This document shows, one piece after another, positions 24,813 through 36,278 of a DNA stretch of 64,000 nt. The first letter of the stretch is position 1. Every line of letters begins with the position of its first letter. Where the stretch lies: positions 5,332,001 through 5,396,000 of the forward strand of contig BSBN01001149.1 of assembly GCA_027924645.1 (NCBI GenBank). Direction: 5' to 3'. A program made the position numbers and the translations under genes. The stretch is from Cunninghamia lanceolata. Taxonomy: Eukaryota; Streptophyta; Pinopsida; Cupressales; Cupressaceae. The notes beneath the pieces were generated by a model that did no database searches, was not told where the DNA came from, and saw nothing but the letters and a program-made list of their open reading frames with translations.

Positions 24813-25629
24813 GGCCATCATTATCTCATCTGTAAGACTCTTGATGCTGAATTGTTGACACTCTTCCAAATTTTTGATTAATGCTAAGCATGTTACTGCG
24901 TGTTCTCTAGGAATTTATCTCTTGTATTGTCCATTTGGTTTCATGGTTCACATCTTGATTTGCATTGGTTAAATTGTACTTTGTAATTTTATCGATTTGT
25001 TAAAGGTATTTTATGAACATTCAAGTCCATACTATTAGTTGCTTGCTGATTATAAGTAGCTGTGCATAGTTAGCCCGGGCTATTAAATTGAGCTTCATTC
25101 AATTACATCATAGAAGTTAAATCATGCCAAGCATTTGGATATATAATCAATGTTTGTAATCTGAAAATTTGTCGGATCCATAGAAGATAGCACTGTTTTC
25201 TATAGCACTATAGCAAAGTTTAGCTTGGTAAAATAGAAAATTGGTTCAATTTCTGAATGTTTGTCTACTTGCAACAGTCTTTACTTTATGAATGTCACTT
25301 AGGATCTTTCTCAACCCTACCTCCTTTTGCATTTTCTTATTAATCAGTTGTTATATTTAGGTCACAACAACAATTTATGAAGAAATATTAGCTGATCATT
25401 CATAAGGGTTTGCATGTATTGCTGTCCCAATAAATCAAATCTATCACATTGCATGTAAGACCCCTTGTAGGGACAACTAGAACATCTAGCTGAGTCATTC
25501 CAAGCATGCTAAGACCTAGCTATATTATCCTTGGATTTGTCTTACCTCAGGTAAGATACTTTTGAAGAGAGGTGTGATACCAACAATCATAGCTGCTTTG
25601 TTGCGTGCTAAAAACACCATCAACATAAT

Positions 25630-25649
25630 TGGTGCTAGAAGGAGGGCCC
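25630..25649 (+). other. Primer-binding-site-like segment, internal 2
   Basis: TGGTGCTAGAAGGAGGG begins four bases after the LTR2 end. It starts with TGG as a tRNA-primed site should. It is longer and probably closer to the ancestral form than the site at 11131. The tRNA is not assigned. Confidence 0.6.
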
Positions 25650-25718
25650 AAACCAAGCTAAGATCACCTCTACAAAATCAGCAAGTTTGGGGACCAGACA
25701 GAGACACACCAATAGCTG

Positions 25719-27130
25719 TTGTCTTTGACAAAGTTTATAAGGACTAGAAGGGATCAGGGAATACCCAGGGCACCAAGGGCTCAATTAGTTATGAGAAACC
25801 AAGCTGTAGCCCCAATCAATGCTCCAGTCATGGCCTTTTTTGCTGCTAACATTCAGTCCCCATTCCAGTTCAATGCTTATCATGACATGCCCAAGAAGCC
25901 TGACAAGTTTTCATCCAAGTTTCATACAAATGATCCAGACAGAACTACTGACAAGCATATTAAGATTTTTGAAGGCAACATGTTTATGCTTCAGGTTCAA
26001 CATGAGGATGTGGTCTGTATATTGTTTCCCTACTCATTACAAGATGAAGCTTACTACTGGTTTGCCAACCTACCTGCAAAATCCATAACTTCATGGCAGA
26101 ATCTAAAGAATGCATTTTTGGACCGATTCAAAATGCCAACCACTCCAATAGACCTATATAAATCTTATGTGGAAATCCGCATAACTGAAGGTGAGTTTAT
26201 AAGTTCTTTTAATAACTGGTTCAAAAAGGCTTTTAGTCGTTTGCAAGCTCCTTATGCTATAGGACAAGTTGCAGCCTTGCCTATTTATTATGCTGCCCTG
26301 GATAGACTCACTTCCATGTTCGTGAGAAGAGCTAATCCACCTCTAAACAATCTGGCCCAAGCATATGCTGAGGCAGTCATGGTAAATACCCAGTTGGGAG
26401 AGACAACCACAGGTTTGCTGAACCATATGGGTCATGTAGCAATGCCCAACCAAATACCCATGATCAACCAAGCTTTGGTTAACCATACTCCTATGATGAA
26501 TCCCATTCCCGCTCTTGCTACAACATAGGCCTTGGTGGTCCACCCAGGAAATCCCATAACGGAACTACCTCCAGCTCAAATGCCTTTTCTTGAATTTGTT
26601 GAAGTAACTAAAGTGATGGACGACAGAGATGATATCAGGAATCTTACAGAATAGATGAAAAAGCTCACTATAGAAGTTACTCATCTAAGGAATCAGAATG
26701 CATATTTGCAGTAGAGAACTCAGAATCAGAGTCAGTATCAAAATCAAAGCCAACATCAGAATCAAATTTTTAGTGGCAAAATTGCACTTGGAATACCAGG
26801 CCTAACAACGGAGGGGTACCATCACCACTAGAGAATCAAAACACTAATAACCATCCACCTGGTCAAGTGATGTTGGCTGAAGTAGCATTATCTTCATGGT
26901 GTAGATTGCACAATACAAATGCTCACTCTAAGTTGGATTGTCTAGAGTTCCATATAGCATCCAACATTTTTCAGATAGAAATCTAGAATGTAGAAGCACA
27001 GGAAAATCCTCCAATGGGATATGAATTGGTTCCATCTCAAAGGTATGACACTGCTCTTGTACTTGATAGTTATATATTTCCTTTTCAAGATGACAATTAG
27101 CCTAAGGAAGAAGAGTGTGAAGAAGTGAAT
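25719..27130 (+). pseudogene. gag of element G, internal 2
   Basis: Open from 25719 to 26528, with an in-frame ATG at 25791. The capsid-type domain spans about 25870-26400 (LQDEAYYWFANLP, WQNLKNAFLDRF). A Pro/Met/Asn-rich tail follows (MNPIPAL). The zinc-knuckle-like CRLHN...AHS...DC near 26895-26945 is intact, giving CX2HX4HX4C. Stops occur downstream at 26526, 26652 and 26714. This is the better preserved gag of the two units. Confidence 0.85.
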
Positions 27131-27419
27131 GCTTATCAACAGTACAATAAAACTCCATACAACCTGAGAAGTAGCAAACTGAAAGGTCCCTTCACCACAT
27201 CTATCCCTCTAAATAACTATCAAATCCCACCTAATCCAAAGACCTCGAATTATCCTTAGCCTCCAAAGGAATCACCTAAGTCAATGCATCGAGGAGCTAC
27301 TGCTGAAAGTTCCCAAAGGTCCGAAGTAGCGAAGATGGGACAATATGTCACAGATGAGCTTAAGAAGATGAAAGTTAGTTTGTCTGTCTTTGAGTTGCTG
27401 AAAGTGCTAGAAAATTAGG

Positions 27420-28270
27420 ATGGCTTTCTTTCAAGACATGGGAGTGAGTGTTAAGATCGACTCCTTTCAAAAGGAGACTCCGCCAAAGGACAATGCAGAC
27501 AAGGGAAAAGACAGAGTCCATGTGACAGATGTTGAACAAAAGGTGACATTGTACAAGGATAAAACAGAAAGTCCACCTTTTCTTTTGACTCTCAGAATAT
27601 TTGGGAAGAATCTTCATAACTATTTAGTGGACTCAGGAGCTTCTACTAACATAATGCCTTTATTAGTATGCAAAGCACTGGGTCTTACTACAGCAAAATC
27701 CTCTAGGAAGGTTACCCAGCTAGAGAAAACAGAGGTAAATGTGATGGGTGAGTTAAATAGAATACATATGCAACTAGCTTCTGACCCTAGGGTACAACAG
27801 TAGATAAACATCCAAGTGGTAGATATTCAAAACCAGTATGGTATGTTGCTAAGTAGAGATTTGTCTCAGACTTTGAATGGTTACATGGCAACGAACTTTT
27901 CCCATATGTGGCTGCTGTGGAAGGGACTGGCAAATCAGATTCGTATCGAAAAGGAGCCAAAAATGAAATATATGATATATAATCAGACCAATGAGATTTT
28001 ATTTTTAGAGGTAGATTTGGGGGTCTATCTTCCCCAAGTTAATCAAGTAGAAGAGATACTTATGTTGAACTGTAGCAAATTTTTTGATCCTCCACTTACA
28101 GAATGTCAGGAAACTACAGAGGCGTATGTGCAATTAGATCAAGGAACCTCCTATGACGATGAAGAACCAGGGATATTTGAAGGATTTATAAATTTTGTAG
28201 CAAAATTCATGAGTGATCAGTTGGCTATGAGAAAGAAGATACAAATGGATGAATTGTTATTGCTGAATTA
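27420..28270 (+). pseudogene. Aspartic protease region, element G internal 2
   Basis: The frame is open 27420-27803, with LVDSGASTNIMP and its catalytic Asp at 27630-27632. After one TAG it continues 27816-28271, covering the flap-like YGMLLSRDL and an acidic linker ending near 28270. It aligns with 12955-13840 in internal 1. Only one stop separates the two halves, so it is close to complete. Confidence 0.85.
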
Positions 28271-28337
28271 GTGTCACCTTCACGATGCCTCCCATTCTGA
28301 ATTTACATGTTCCCTCTATCAAGAAGCAGTCAAGCAA

Positions 28338-28836
28338 GTGCAAAAGCATTTAAAAATCCCCATCACCCCTAAGGAAGATCAGGCTATTGCAAAGAAGGTT
28401 GATCATGAACCCCAATCTAATGAAAGGCGACAAGTAAAACGAAATAACAATAGTAATGATTTTCATTTTTGGACATTAAGATTTGATGAATCTAGGTGTA
28501 GACAAGGATCCGAGGTAGGTTTTGAACAAATTAGCCCCACAAGAAATTCATATTTGGTAGCACATCATTTCCAATTCCCTTGCATGAATAATGTGACGGA
28601 ATACGAAGCTTTGGTGCATGGGTTGTTGATAGCCCTTTAGAAAAAGGTTAGAGTTATTCAAGTATTTGGCGATTCAGAATTGGTCATCAAATAAGTAAGA
28701 AAACAATACTCATGCAATGACAAGAGATTAAATAGATATCAAAATTGGGTATGGGATTTGATTGAGTGCTTTGACAGTTTCAATATTCAGCTGATCCCAT
28801 GAAGACAAAATCATGTTGCTGATGCCTTAGCTTCCA
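28338..28836 (+). pseudogene. Archaeal-type RNase H, element G internal 2, truncated
   Basis: WTLRFDESRC, TEYEALVHGLLIA, GDSELVIK and VADALA supply the Asp-Glu-Asp-Asp series. Stops occur at 28638-28640 and in the following segment. Right after GCCTTAGC (28836) the sequence jumps to the RT palm region. About 720 bp present in internal 1 (about 14350-15072) is missing, including the C-terminal extension and the RT finger motifs. Confidence 0.75.
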
Positions 28837-29631
28837 AGAAGGATAACTATCCCCTGCCATCATTGGATGAAGTGCTGCAGATAGTTAATGGATCTCAAAT
28901 GATGTCTTTTCTGGATGGTTATTCTAGTTACAACCAAGTGATGGTGGATTATGAGGACAGACTAAAGACATCCTTCACATGCAAATGGGGAATTTATGCA
29001 TACCGCAGGATGCCCTTTGGGTTGATCAATGCTGGTGCCATATTCCAACGTGCGATGGATATAACCTTCAAAGGGCCAGTCAGGAAATGCATCATCATTT
29101 ATATGGGCGACCTTAATATGTTTTCAAAGAAAGGAGAAGATCATGTGGTAGACCTAAGAAAAGTCTTATAGTGGTGTAAATATTATGGGATCTCGCTCAA
29201 TGCCAAAGAGTGTATTTTTGGAGTGACTGAGGGGAAGTTGCTAGGACATGTCATTTCTGAGCAAGGCATATCAATTGATCCTAATCAAGTCTAAGCAATC
29301 CTCAAGATACAACCCCCATCCAACAAGAAGGAGCTAAAGTGTTACTTTGGTAAGATTAATTTTATCCGCAAATTCATTACTGGGTTCACTGAAATTGTTC
29401 GTCCACTAAACACAATGTTGAAGGAAGATGCCAAGATAGAATGGACTCCAGAGGCTAAGGATGCTTTTGTAGAAATCAAACAAGCAATAGCTAACACCCT
29501 AGTACTAGTGAGTCCTGATTATACATTACCATTCTGCATCTATTCCTCCGCCTCAGAACATATTTGTGCAGCAATATTGACACAGAAAAGAGCTATCGAT
29601 GATGAAAAACCCATTGCTTTTATGAGCACCC
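28837..29631 (+). pseudogene. Reverse transcriptase remnant, element G internal 2
   Basis: It starts inside RT at YPLPSLDEVL. FLDGYSSYN and MPFGLINAGA are present, but the catalytic YMDD reads YMGD at 29100-29111 (GAC to GGC), so one catalytic Asp is lost. LGHVISEQG and the start of the native RNase H follow. The frame is then cut by the insertion of element N at 29631/44030. Confidence 0.9.
29627..29631. repeat. Left target-site duplication of element N (CACCC)
   Basis: CACCC precedes the TGTAGAG start of the N 5' LTR. An identical CACCC at 44025-44029 follows the 3' LTR. The uninterrupted site is seen in internal 1 near 15872. Confidence 0.9.
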
Positions 29632-29759
29632 TGTAGAGTAAAATACTCTACATTTTGTTTCAGTTGCAGTGTATCAGCGCGGCTATGCGGGTTTCAGTTT
29701 TGGCTGTGAAGATTGATAGTAAGGGTTTGTTTTCGCCTAAGTTTTGCCTAAGTCCCAGA

Positions 29760-30745
29760 GTTATGCGGAACATGCCATGTGTCATCAGCCGAGACACATT
29801 TTGAGAAGTCTCAAAGTTATGCGGAAACTGCCATGTGCCATCTTCCGCGTTGAGTTTCAAGCCCATTTTAATGTTTCAAAGTCAGATCTGTGGGTCCCTG
29901 TTTCTAAGTTTCTCCCTGCGCGGAAGGCGCCAAGTGGCAGCTGCGGAAGGTTTTAATAAGTTTCTAAAGTTGTGTGGAAGGTGCCGTGTGTCTCTTCTAT
30001 AGCAAGGTGGAGCGTCACAAGTGTCGACATCCGTAGGTTCTTCCTTTTGTTTCATTGATAAGAAAAGACTATGGTGGGCCCCGGTGAGTTTCTAAAGTTA
30101 AGCAGAGCGTGCCAAGTGTCATCATCCGCGTGAATCTAAATGAGTCCCATATATTTCTATAGTGTTTCTAAAGCAAGGCGGAGTCTGCCATGTGTCATTT
30201 TCCGCAGGACTCTCAAAAGGTATCTATTAGTTTCTAAATGCTGCGGAAGCCGCCACGTATTACTTGGTAATTCAGTGGAAGGTGCCATCTGTCCCTGTTC
30301 CCTTTTGAAGCTACTCGGGCAAGAAGTGTTGTGGGTCCCATTTTTAGTAAGTGATAGAGTTTCGAGGCAGCGAACTGTGACAGATGTCAAAAGTGGAGCA
30401 TTCCCAATACAAAGATAGTAAAGAGTATGATGTTGCGGACATCGCCACGTATCTATTTGCAAAGTACCGCGGATGCTGCCAAGTGTCATTTTCCATTGTC
30501 TCCTGAAGAATGAGACAGTTTTCAAGTAAGGCACGTGGATGCTACCATCTGTCTCAAGGGTTTTGTTTCTAAATGTTGCGGAGGCTGCCACGTGCTAAGT
30601 TCTTGTTTTGCCAGAAAGATGAAGGAGTTTCAAGTAAAGAGTGCGGACTATGTTATTTGTCTTAGGGTTTATAGTCGCAAAGACTAGCAGAAGCCGCCAG
30701 GTGTCGCCAGCCTGTTTCACAGGAGGGAGCGTTACGTGTATCTGT
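29760..30745 (+). repeat. Array of about 16 GCGGAN(2-4)TGCCACGTGTC(AT) motifs in N U3
   Basis: A motif of about 20-28 bp recurs at irregular spacing (about 30-100 bp). It begins GCGGA, has a TGCCANGTGTC core, and in the best copies ends TCCGC, giving inverted GCGGA/TCCGC arms. Copies start near 29764, 29820, 29918, 29975, 30010, 30100, 30178, 30242, 30273, 30435, 30468, 30530, 30578, 30645 and 30690. The core often contains CCACGTG or CCAAGTGTC, close to the plant G-box/ABRE (ACGT core). It lies directly upstream of the TATA box, as an enhancer would. The 3' LTR carries the same array (about 42030-42990). Confidence 0.7.
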
Positions 30746-30882
30746 TTCAGCCAATGAACTTGCAGAAAAGCTAACTGTTTCAGATCCAGAAGATATCTTC
30801 TGTCAGACACTTCCAGTTAAGTTCTAGTTTAGTTAGACCGTTGGGATTTGATCATGCAAGCAATTTAGAGTTAATCCTATGC

Positions 30883-30890
30883 TATAAATA
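30883..30890 (+). promoter_or_regulatory. TATA box of element N 5' LTR (TATAAATA)
   Basis: TATAAATA follows the U3 motif array and lies about 570 bp before the LTR end. The matching place in the 3' LTR reads CATAAATA (43153-43160), with the first T changed. Confidence 0.6.
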
Positions 30891-31465
30891 TAGATCCTGA
30901 TCGCAGATTCAAGATATACATAGAGTTTTCTGCATAGAGATTGTTATCAGAGATTTATGAGAAGTTTTGAGACTTTCTTGTTGTGACCAGTAATATCATT
31001 TGCCTTTGTTCTATTTTCTTGATTCAGAAAGTTTGTATAACTGTGCATGTATCAATGCCTTTTATGTGACTAGAATGTTAATAAGAAGACTGAGTTCTGT
31101 GCCTTTGCTGATATTTTCTGTGTTATTGCAAAATCGTCTAAGTTGTGAGCCTTTGATTGTATTTATTTTCATATTTTACATTGATCATGCATTGTTTGCT
31201 CTTTAATGTAACTGAATCCTAAAGATAGCTTCACTATGCTTCCTATTAAGGAACGAATCATACTCAGGCGCATCGCCATAGTTAAATTTTCCTTCATTGC
31301 ATTTGTGATTCCGTTTAATTTCTATCCCTTTTCCCAAATACATTTGAGATAAGGAAGAGCCAACTTCTTTAAAATTTAGAGGTTGTTTCAGGTTGCAAGT
31401 CCCACATTCCTGAAACTTCCCATGTTGGTGTTGGAAACAACGCAATTTTAAGCATCAATAGTTTT

Positions 31466-31483
31466 TGGCACGCCTGGTGGGAC
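31466..31483 (+). other. Primer-binding site of element N (TGGCACGCCTGGTGGGAC)
   Basis: It lies five bases after the 5' LTR end. It starts TGG, as expected for pairing to a tRNA CCA end. A GGCACGCC(C/T)GGTGGGAC site is common in plant gypsy elements. I do not assign the tRNA. Confidence 0.75.
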
Positions 31484-31570
31484 AATTCTTGGAGTTTCTG
31501 ACAAGATTGTATGACCCAGAGAGCTATCAGGAGTTAGAGCTGTGGACCTGTAACAAGAGCTCAATCCGCT

Positions 31571-33190
31571 ATGAACCCAGGTATTCTTTTACCACCATTG
31601 ATAACTAATCCAAGAAGAAGGGTCAATTAGTTCACAGTAACACCAAGAGAAAACATGGGAGCACCTATAGCCCCAAGGAATTATGTGAACTGGAACACTG
31701 GCAGTGCTCTGATTCTCCCAGTACCACCAGCCACTTGGGATCCTATTCCAGCAAATGCCCTAAAGGCTCTGCCCAAATTCAGTGGGGAGGATTTCAAAAC
31801 ACCTGAGGAGCATCATCAGGATGCGTCTGATGTCTATGCAATACATGTAATCACTCAGCAGAATGTGGCTATAAGATTGTTAGCAGCTTCTTTTAAAGGG
31901 AAGGCTCTGGACTGGTACAGATCTTTGACCCAAAATACAATATCTACATGGGATCATCTTGGAGATGCTTTCTTTGCAAGATTTAAAGAAAAGGGTGATA
32001 AATCTTCTTTGTTACAACAATTGATTACTATCAAAAGGGCACCACAAGAAGCAATGACTGATTTCAATTCAAGATTTCAAAAGGCTTGGGAAAGCATTCC
32101 TGCTACAACAAGACCATTACCAGGTATGGCTATAGTATTTTATCTTAAAGCCCTAAATTCAGATATATCAGTAATGATTCAGTCACTTGGAGGTTAGACT
32201 CTGCCAGAAGCCTATGACTATGCAGTCAGAGCTGAAAATACTTTAATAGATGCTGGAAAGTTGCCCCCAAGAACTCCCATGCCCATGTTTCTAGAGATTA
32301 CCTTACCTTTGCCTCAAGAAGCCCCTAATCCCATAGCCCCACCTGTGTCTATGTATACATTTCCTCAACAACCTGCTAAAGCAGTTGTCCCTGTCCAGTC
32401 ATTTGAGATGGATGATGTCAAGAACATCTTAAGGACATTTTCTAATGAGATAATTAACCTAAAAAGACAACAAAATCCTTATCCTAGACCCCAATATCAA
32501 GGCTACCAAGGAAATAGACCTCCACCACAGCCAAATTAGTATCAGGGTCCTCAAAGACAAACTAACCCTCAGCCATCAAACCATTTAGTTACAGTTCCTA
32601 CACCCTTACAGACTATTCCTCCTAATCCAAACAGGGAGATTGTCCTAGGGCAGAATAATTATGCAGATGGCACCAATGCCCGGTGCTTCCCTTGTAATAA
32701 TGCTCATATGCCCAAGGATTGTCCCAGGGGTAATCTACAACAAAAGATAGCAGAGCAAAGAAGAGTGGATGGACAATTTGCAAATACTTCTGACACTCAA
32801 CCCTACCAATCCCCTGGTATGCAAAATTTAGTCCTGGTGGCTCAAATGCAAGGGATGTCCTTACAGGAAGAAGAAGAAATAGCCCCTGATCATGCTTTGT
32901 TTTCATGGATTGAAGATGAAGAGTCAGTATTCTTGAATGAAGCTTCTAATTCCAAGAATCCATTGGTACAATTAGATTACTACACTAGAGCCAAGAGAAG
33001 GATGATGGAACAACCTGAAGTCACGAATAATGAAATTATGGGGATTCCTCCATTTCAAGGTCATCAAAACACAGCTGCTAGACAAGAAATACCTCAGCCA
33101 GTGTAGAATCAAGTAGTTTCTGGACAAGTTCAAGAAAAAGCAAGGTACCCTTATTATCCAAGAGCCCAAACACTAGGACCTGTGAATGTG
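31571..33190 (+). pseudogene. gag of element N
   Basis: The in-frame ATG at 31571 precedes the open stretch 31655-32197, which holds the retrotransposon gag domain (LPKFSGED, ALDWYRSL, WDHLGDAFFARF, FNSRFQKAW). A Pro-rich segment follows at 32261-32539. A zinc knuckle, CFPCNNAHMPKDC at about 32684-32722, fits CX2CX3HX4C, one residue short of the classical spacing. An acidic tail follows at 32708-33106. The stops between the pieces are TAG at 31628, 32195, 32537 and 33104. Gag would assemble the particle and bind RNA. Confidence 0.9.
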
Positions 33191-33220
33191 GTGGATTAGC
33201 TGAAGAGGACCCCAGCACAT

Positions 33221-33952
33221 GTGTCAATATGGGACATGTTCACTATTCCTGAGCAAAAGACACTGTTGCAAGAAGCTCTGCAGGGCCAAGCAGTGCCTAA
33301 ACATACTGGCACCAAAGAAGGATCTGCTGATAAGGAAAAGCTCAAAGACACTATTCCTCTGCAGACAACAGCCCTTTTGAACAATGCACTAGAGGTAGGC
33401 AAATCCAAACCAGAGCCTTTTTATTTGACTTTAATAGTTGGGAAGAAACTGTTACATAATGCAATGTAAGACTTAGGGGCCAGTACTACAGTAATGCCTA
33501 AACAAATAGCAGATGCTTTAAAGATAAAGTATGAGCCACTTACTAGAGGAGTTATGTAGATGGATGGGAAATTGGTGCAAACAATAGGGAAAATTGGACA
33601 ACTCCCATTGAAATTGTATACTTGCCCTAATATAGTTGTGAATCAGGATGTGGTAGTCATAGATATTCCTCCTGTTTTTGGTTTATGTCTATCCAAAGAT
33701 TTTACATCTAAGATAGGAGGTTATATGTCACTTGATTGGTCTCACCTCATCGTAAGAACCAAATATGGTACAAAAATGAAAATACTATCTGAATCATTAT
33801 CTAAGGATCACATCACAAATGAACCAACCCCAAAATTGGAGGTAGCTCATGCTATGCTGAATAAAGAAGAAAGGGTCTTTGTTGAAGAGTTAGGTGACTG
33901 GACTGAACATGACCAAGAGGAGGAAAATAACCAGTTATTAACTATGATGTAA
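33221..33952 (+). pseudogene. Aspartic protease of element N
   Basis: The active-site motif is DLGASTTVMP, with its Asp at 33470-33472. DLGAS in place of DSGAS is known in plant gypsy proteases. The upstream strand EPFYLTLIVGKK and the downstream region with CPNIVV and DIPPVFGLCL complete the fold. A TAA at 33467 and a TAG at 33557 break it. The tail to 33952 is acidic. Confidence 0.8.
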
Positions 33953-34084
33953 AGTGACCCATAAGGAAATTATGACTCTACTGGTCTAGGCACTTATGTC
34001 ATATTTGATGAAGACCATGAAATCCCAAATGTTTTAAGGGAAGAAACACCAAAGACTCAAGAATTTGAAAAGGACTCATAAATC

Positions 34085-34846
34085 TGGACCTTGAATTTTG
34101 ATGGGGCTAGAAGTAAGAATGGTGCTGGAGCAGGAATTTGTCTTGTTGCTCCAAATGGTGAGAAAATTTTAAGAGCTATCCGTTTCCAATTTGCCTGTAC
34201 TAATAATGATGCTGAGTATGAATCCCTAGTGCATGGGCTCATGTTAGCCAAGAAAAAGGGAGTAAAGAATCTGATAGTCAAAGGAGATTTAGAACTAGTG
34301 GTGAAACAAATCAGAGAAAAGACAGTAGCCAAAAATGTAAGGATGAGATCCTATAGACACAGAATTTGGGACTTAATAGATGATTTTGGAGCTTTCAATA
34401 TTGAAGTAGTTCCTAGAACCCGAAATTCTGAAGCAGATAACATGGCACAAATTGGCTCACAGTTTGACCCAGCAACTGATCTATTAGTCAACAATGAGTC
34501 AGTTAAAGTTATAGTAAGGCCAACTATCCTAGACAATGATGAAAATTGGCAAGTCTTTGAAAATAATTTTCAGGTACTCTCATTTTTGCAACAGTCAGGG
34601 GAGTTTGCTGATCAATTGCAACCCAAAATTGAAGAAGCATATGGAGACCAAATTATTCAATTAAAGACCAATAAGCTTCCCAAAGGATTGATTACTTTAG
34701 AAAACCTATTTGATCCAGAAGATGTAAGCCTAGAGAAGAAGAGGTTTCAAGCAAATAAAGAAGATTATTTTGAGATACAAGTGAGTGAAGGGAGAACTAA
34801 AGATTGGGAATTCCACAACCCAACAGGAAAGGGAAAGATTAATTGA
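34085..34846 (+). pseudogene. Archaeal-type RNase H of element N, upstream of RT
   Basis: The frame is open for 251 codons from about 34091. LNFDGARSKNGAGAG, AEYESLVHGLMLA, VKGDLELVVKQI and NSEADNMAQ hold the four catalytic acidic residues, all intact. This is the best-preserved copy of the domain in the window. It is followed by an acidic linker of about 120 residues before RT. The native RNase H after RT in this element has lost catalytic residues, so this domain probably took over primer and template removal. Confidence 0.85.
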
Positions 34847-34849
34847 CTT

Positions 34850-36278
34850 GTGTGAAAGATATGACAGAGTAATAGCCTGGACCTATGAAGACCTTCATGG
34901 CTATAACAGAGACATCATTCAGCACACCATAGAACTGACTGAAGGATCTACGCCAGTCAGATAGAAGTAGAGGCCAGTGAATCCAAGGATTGAACCTCTA
35001 ATGGTGGATGAGTTGTAGAAACTCTTAGAATCTAAAATAATTTTTCCAATCAAACACTCAACCTGGGTATCCAATCTAGTACCAATCAGAAAAAAGAATG
35101 GTGACATAAGGCTCTGTGTGGATTTCAGAGACCTAAATAGGGCATCTCTGAAAGATCACTATCCCCTACCCTCTATGGAACAAATTTTATAGACTGTGGC
35201 TGGATCAGAGAGATTTTCCTTGCTAGATGGTTTCTCTAGTTACAATCAGATGTGGTTGGCTGATGAAGACCAACACAAGACTGCATTTACTACCAAATGG
35301 GGAACATTTGCATATGCCAAGATGCCTTTTGGCCTTTCAAATGCTGGAGCCACTTTTCAAAGAGCAATGGATGTAGCATTTGGGGAACTCATAAATAAAA
35401 TCATTCTGATTTATCTTGATGATCTCACTATTTTTTCCAAGAAAGCTGTTGATCATTTCGATCATCTAGAATCTATTTTTAAGAAGTGTCAAGAGTTTGG
35501 AATATCCTTGAATCCCAAGAAGTGTATCTTTGCAGTGCCTCAAGGCAAACTACTGGGACATATAGTATCAAAAGATGGAGTCTCTATTGATCCAGAAAGA
35601 GTCACTGCTATAGTAGACTTGTCTCTGCATGTAAATAAGAAAGCAGTCCAGTCTTTCTTGGGAAAGATAAATTTTGTCAGTCGTTTCATATCAGACTTTG
35701 TAGGCCTAATAAGACCAATGACACTTCTGCTGAAGAAAGACCTGGTGTTCAAATGGACTACAGAAGGGAGACAAGCTTTTGAGGAGGTCAAAAAAGCAAT
35801 TTCAACAGCCCCAGTACTTAGGAACCCAGACTTCTCCAAGTCTTTTATAATGTATGTCTATGGAGGAGAGTTTAGTGTTGCTGCTGTCCTAACACAGAAA
35901 AATGATCAACAAGAGGGAGATCATCCAATAGCCTTTTTCTCAAGGACTCTTAGGGAGTATGAAGCCAGATACAACTTTATGGAGAAACATGCATATGCTA
36001 TGGTAAAAGCCCTAAAGAAATTCAAGCATATGGTGACAGGAAATAAGATTCTAATATTTGTGGCTCATCCTAGTGGTAGAGAATACATTATGGAAGGTGA
36101 GATCACTGAAAAAAGAGCAAACTGGATAACAAAGATCCTTGAGTATGACGTAGAGGTTAGACCCACTAAGCTAGTCAGGGCCAAGGGACTGTGCCAATAC
36201 ATGGCCCAAGACATGGAGAAAATGATAATTGAAGAAACAAAGAAAGAAAATGTATTGAGGATACAAGAAATTGATTAG
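34850..36278 (+). pseudogene. Reverse transcriptase and native RNase H of element N
   Basis: RT motifs include RLCVDFRDLNRA (about 35110), FSLLDGFSSYNQ, KMPFGLSNAGATFQRAMD and YLDD at 35412-35423, all intact. The frame is open for 360 codons from 35196 to the TAG at 36276. Upstream stops are TAG at 34962, 34968, 35015 and 35188. The native RNase H (about 35840-36270) reads MYVYGGE where DAS is usual, VAHPSG where TDH is usual, and LCQYMAQ where ADALSR is usual, so it looks catalytically dead. Connection-type sequence (HVNKKAVQSFLGKINF) is normal. Confidence 0.92.

Larger units (their letters stand above)
18483..25625 (+). repeat. LTR2 of element G (7,143 bp), shared by both units
   Basis: It starts TGTTGTGTC and ends CACCATCAACA. 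It acts as the 3' LTR of unit 1 and the 5' LTR of unit 2. The order matches LTR1: U3 leader 18483-20566 with the dispersed motif and no gene, accessory frame 20567-24488, TATA box at 24804, R/U5 to 25625. No large insertion interrupts it. Confidence 0.85.
29632..31460 (+). repeat. 5' LTR of element N (1,829 bp)
   Basis: It starts TGTAGAGTAAAATACTCTACA, which contains an inverted TGTAGAGTA/TACTCTACA pair at the very tip. It ends AGCATCAATA, and the 3' LTR ends AGCATCAACA, so the final CA has decayed here. U3 holds a dense array of a GCGGA...GCCACGTGTC motif. A TATAAATA box is at 30883. Short open frames such as 31000-31206 recur in the 3' LTR but are LTR sequence, not genes. Confidence 0.9.
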
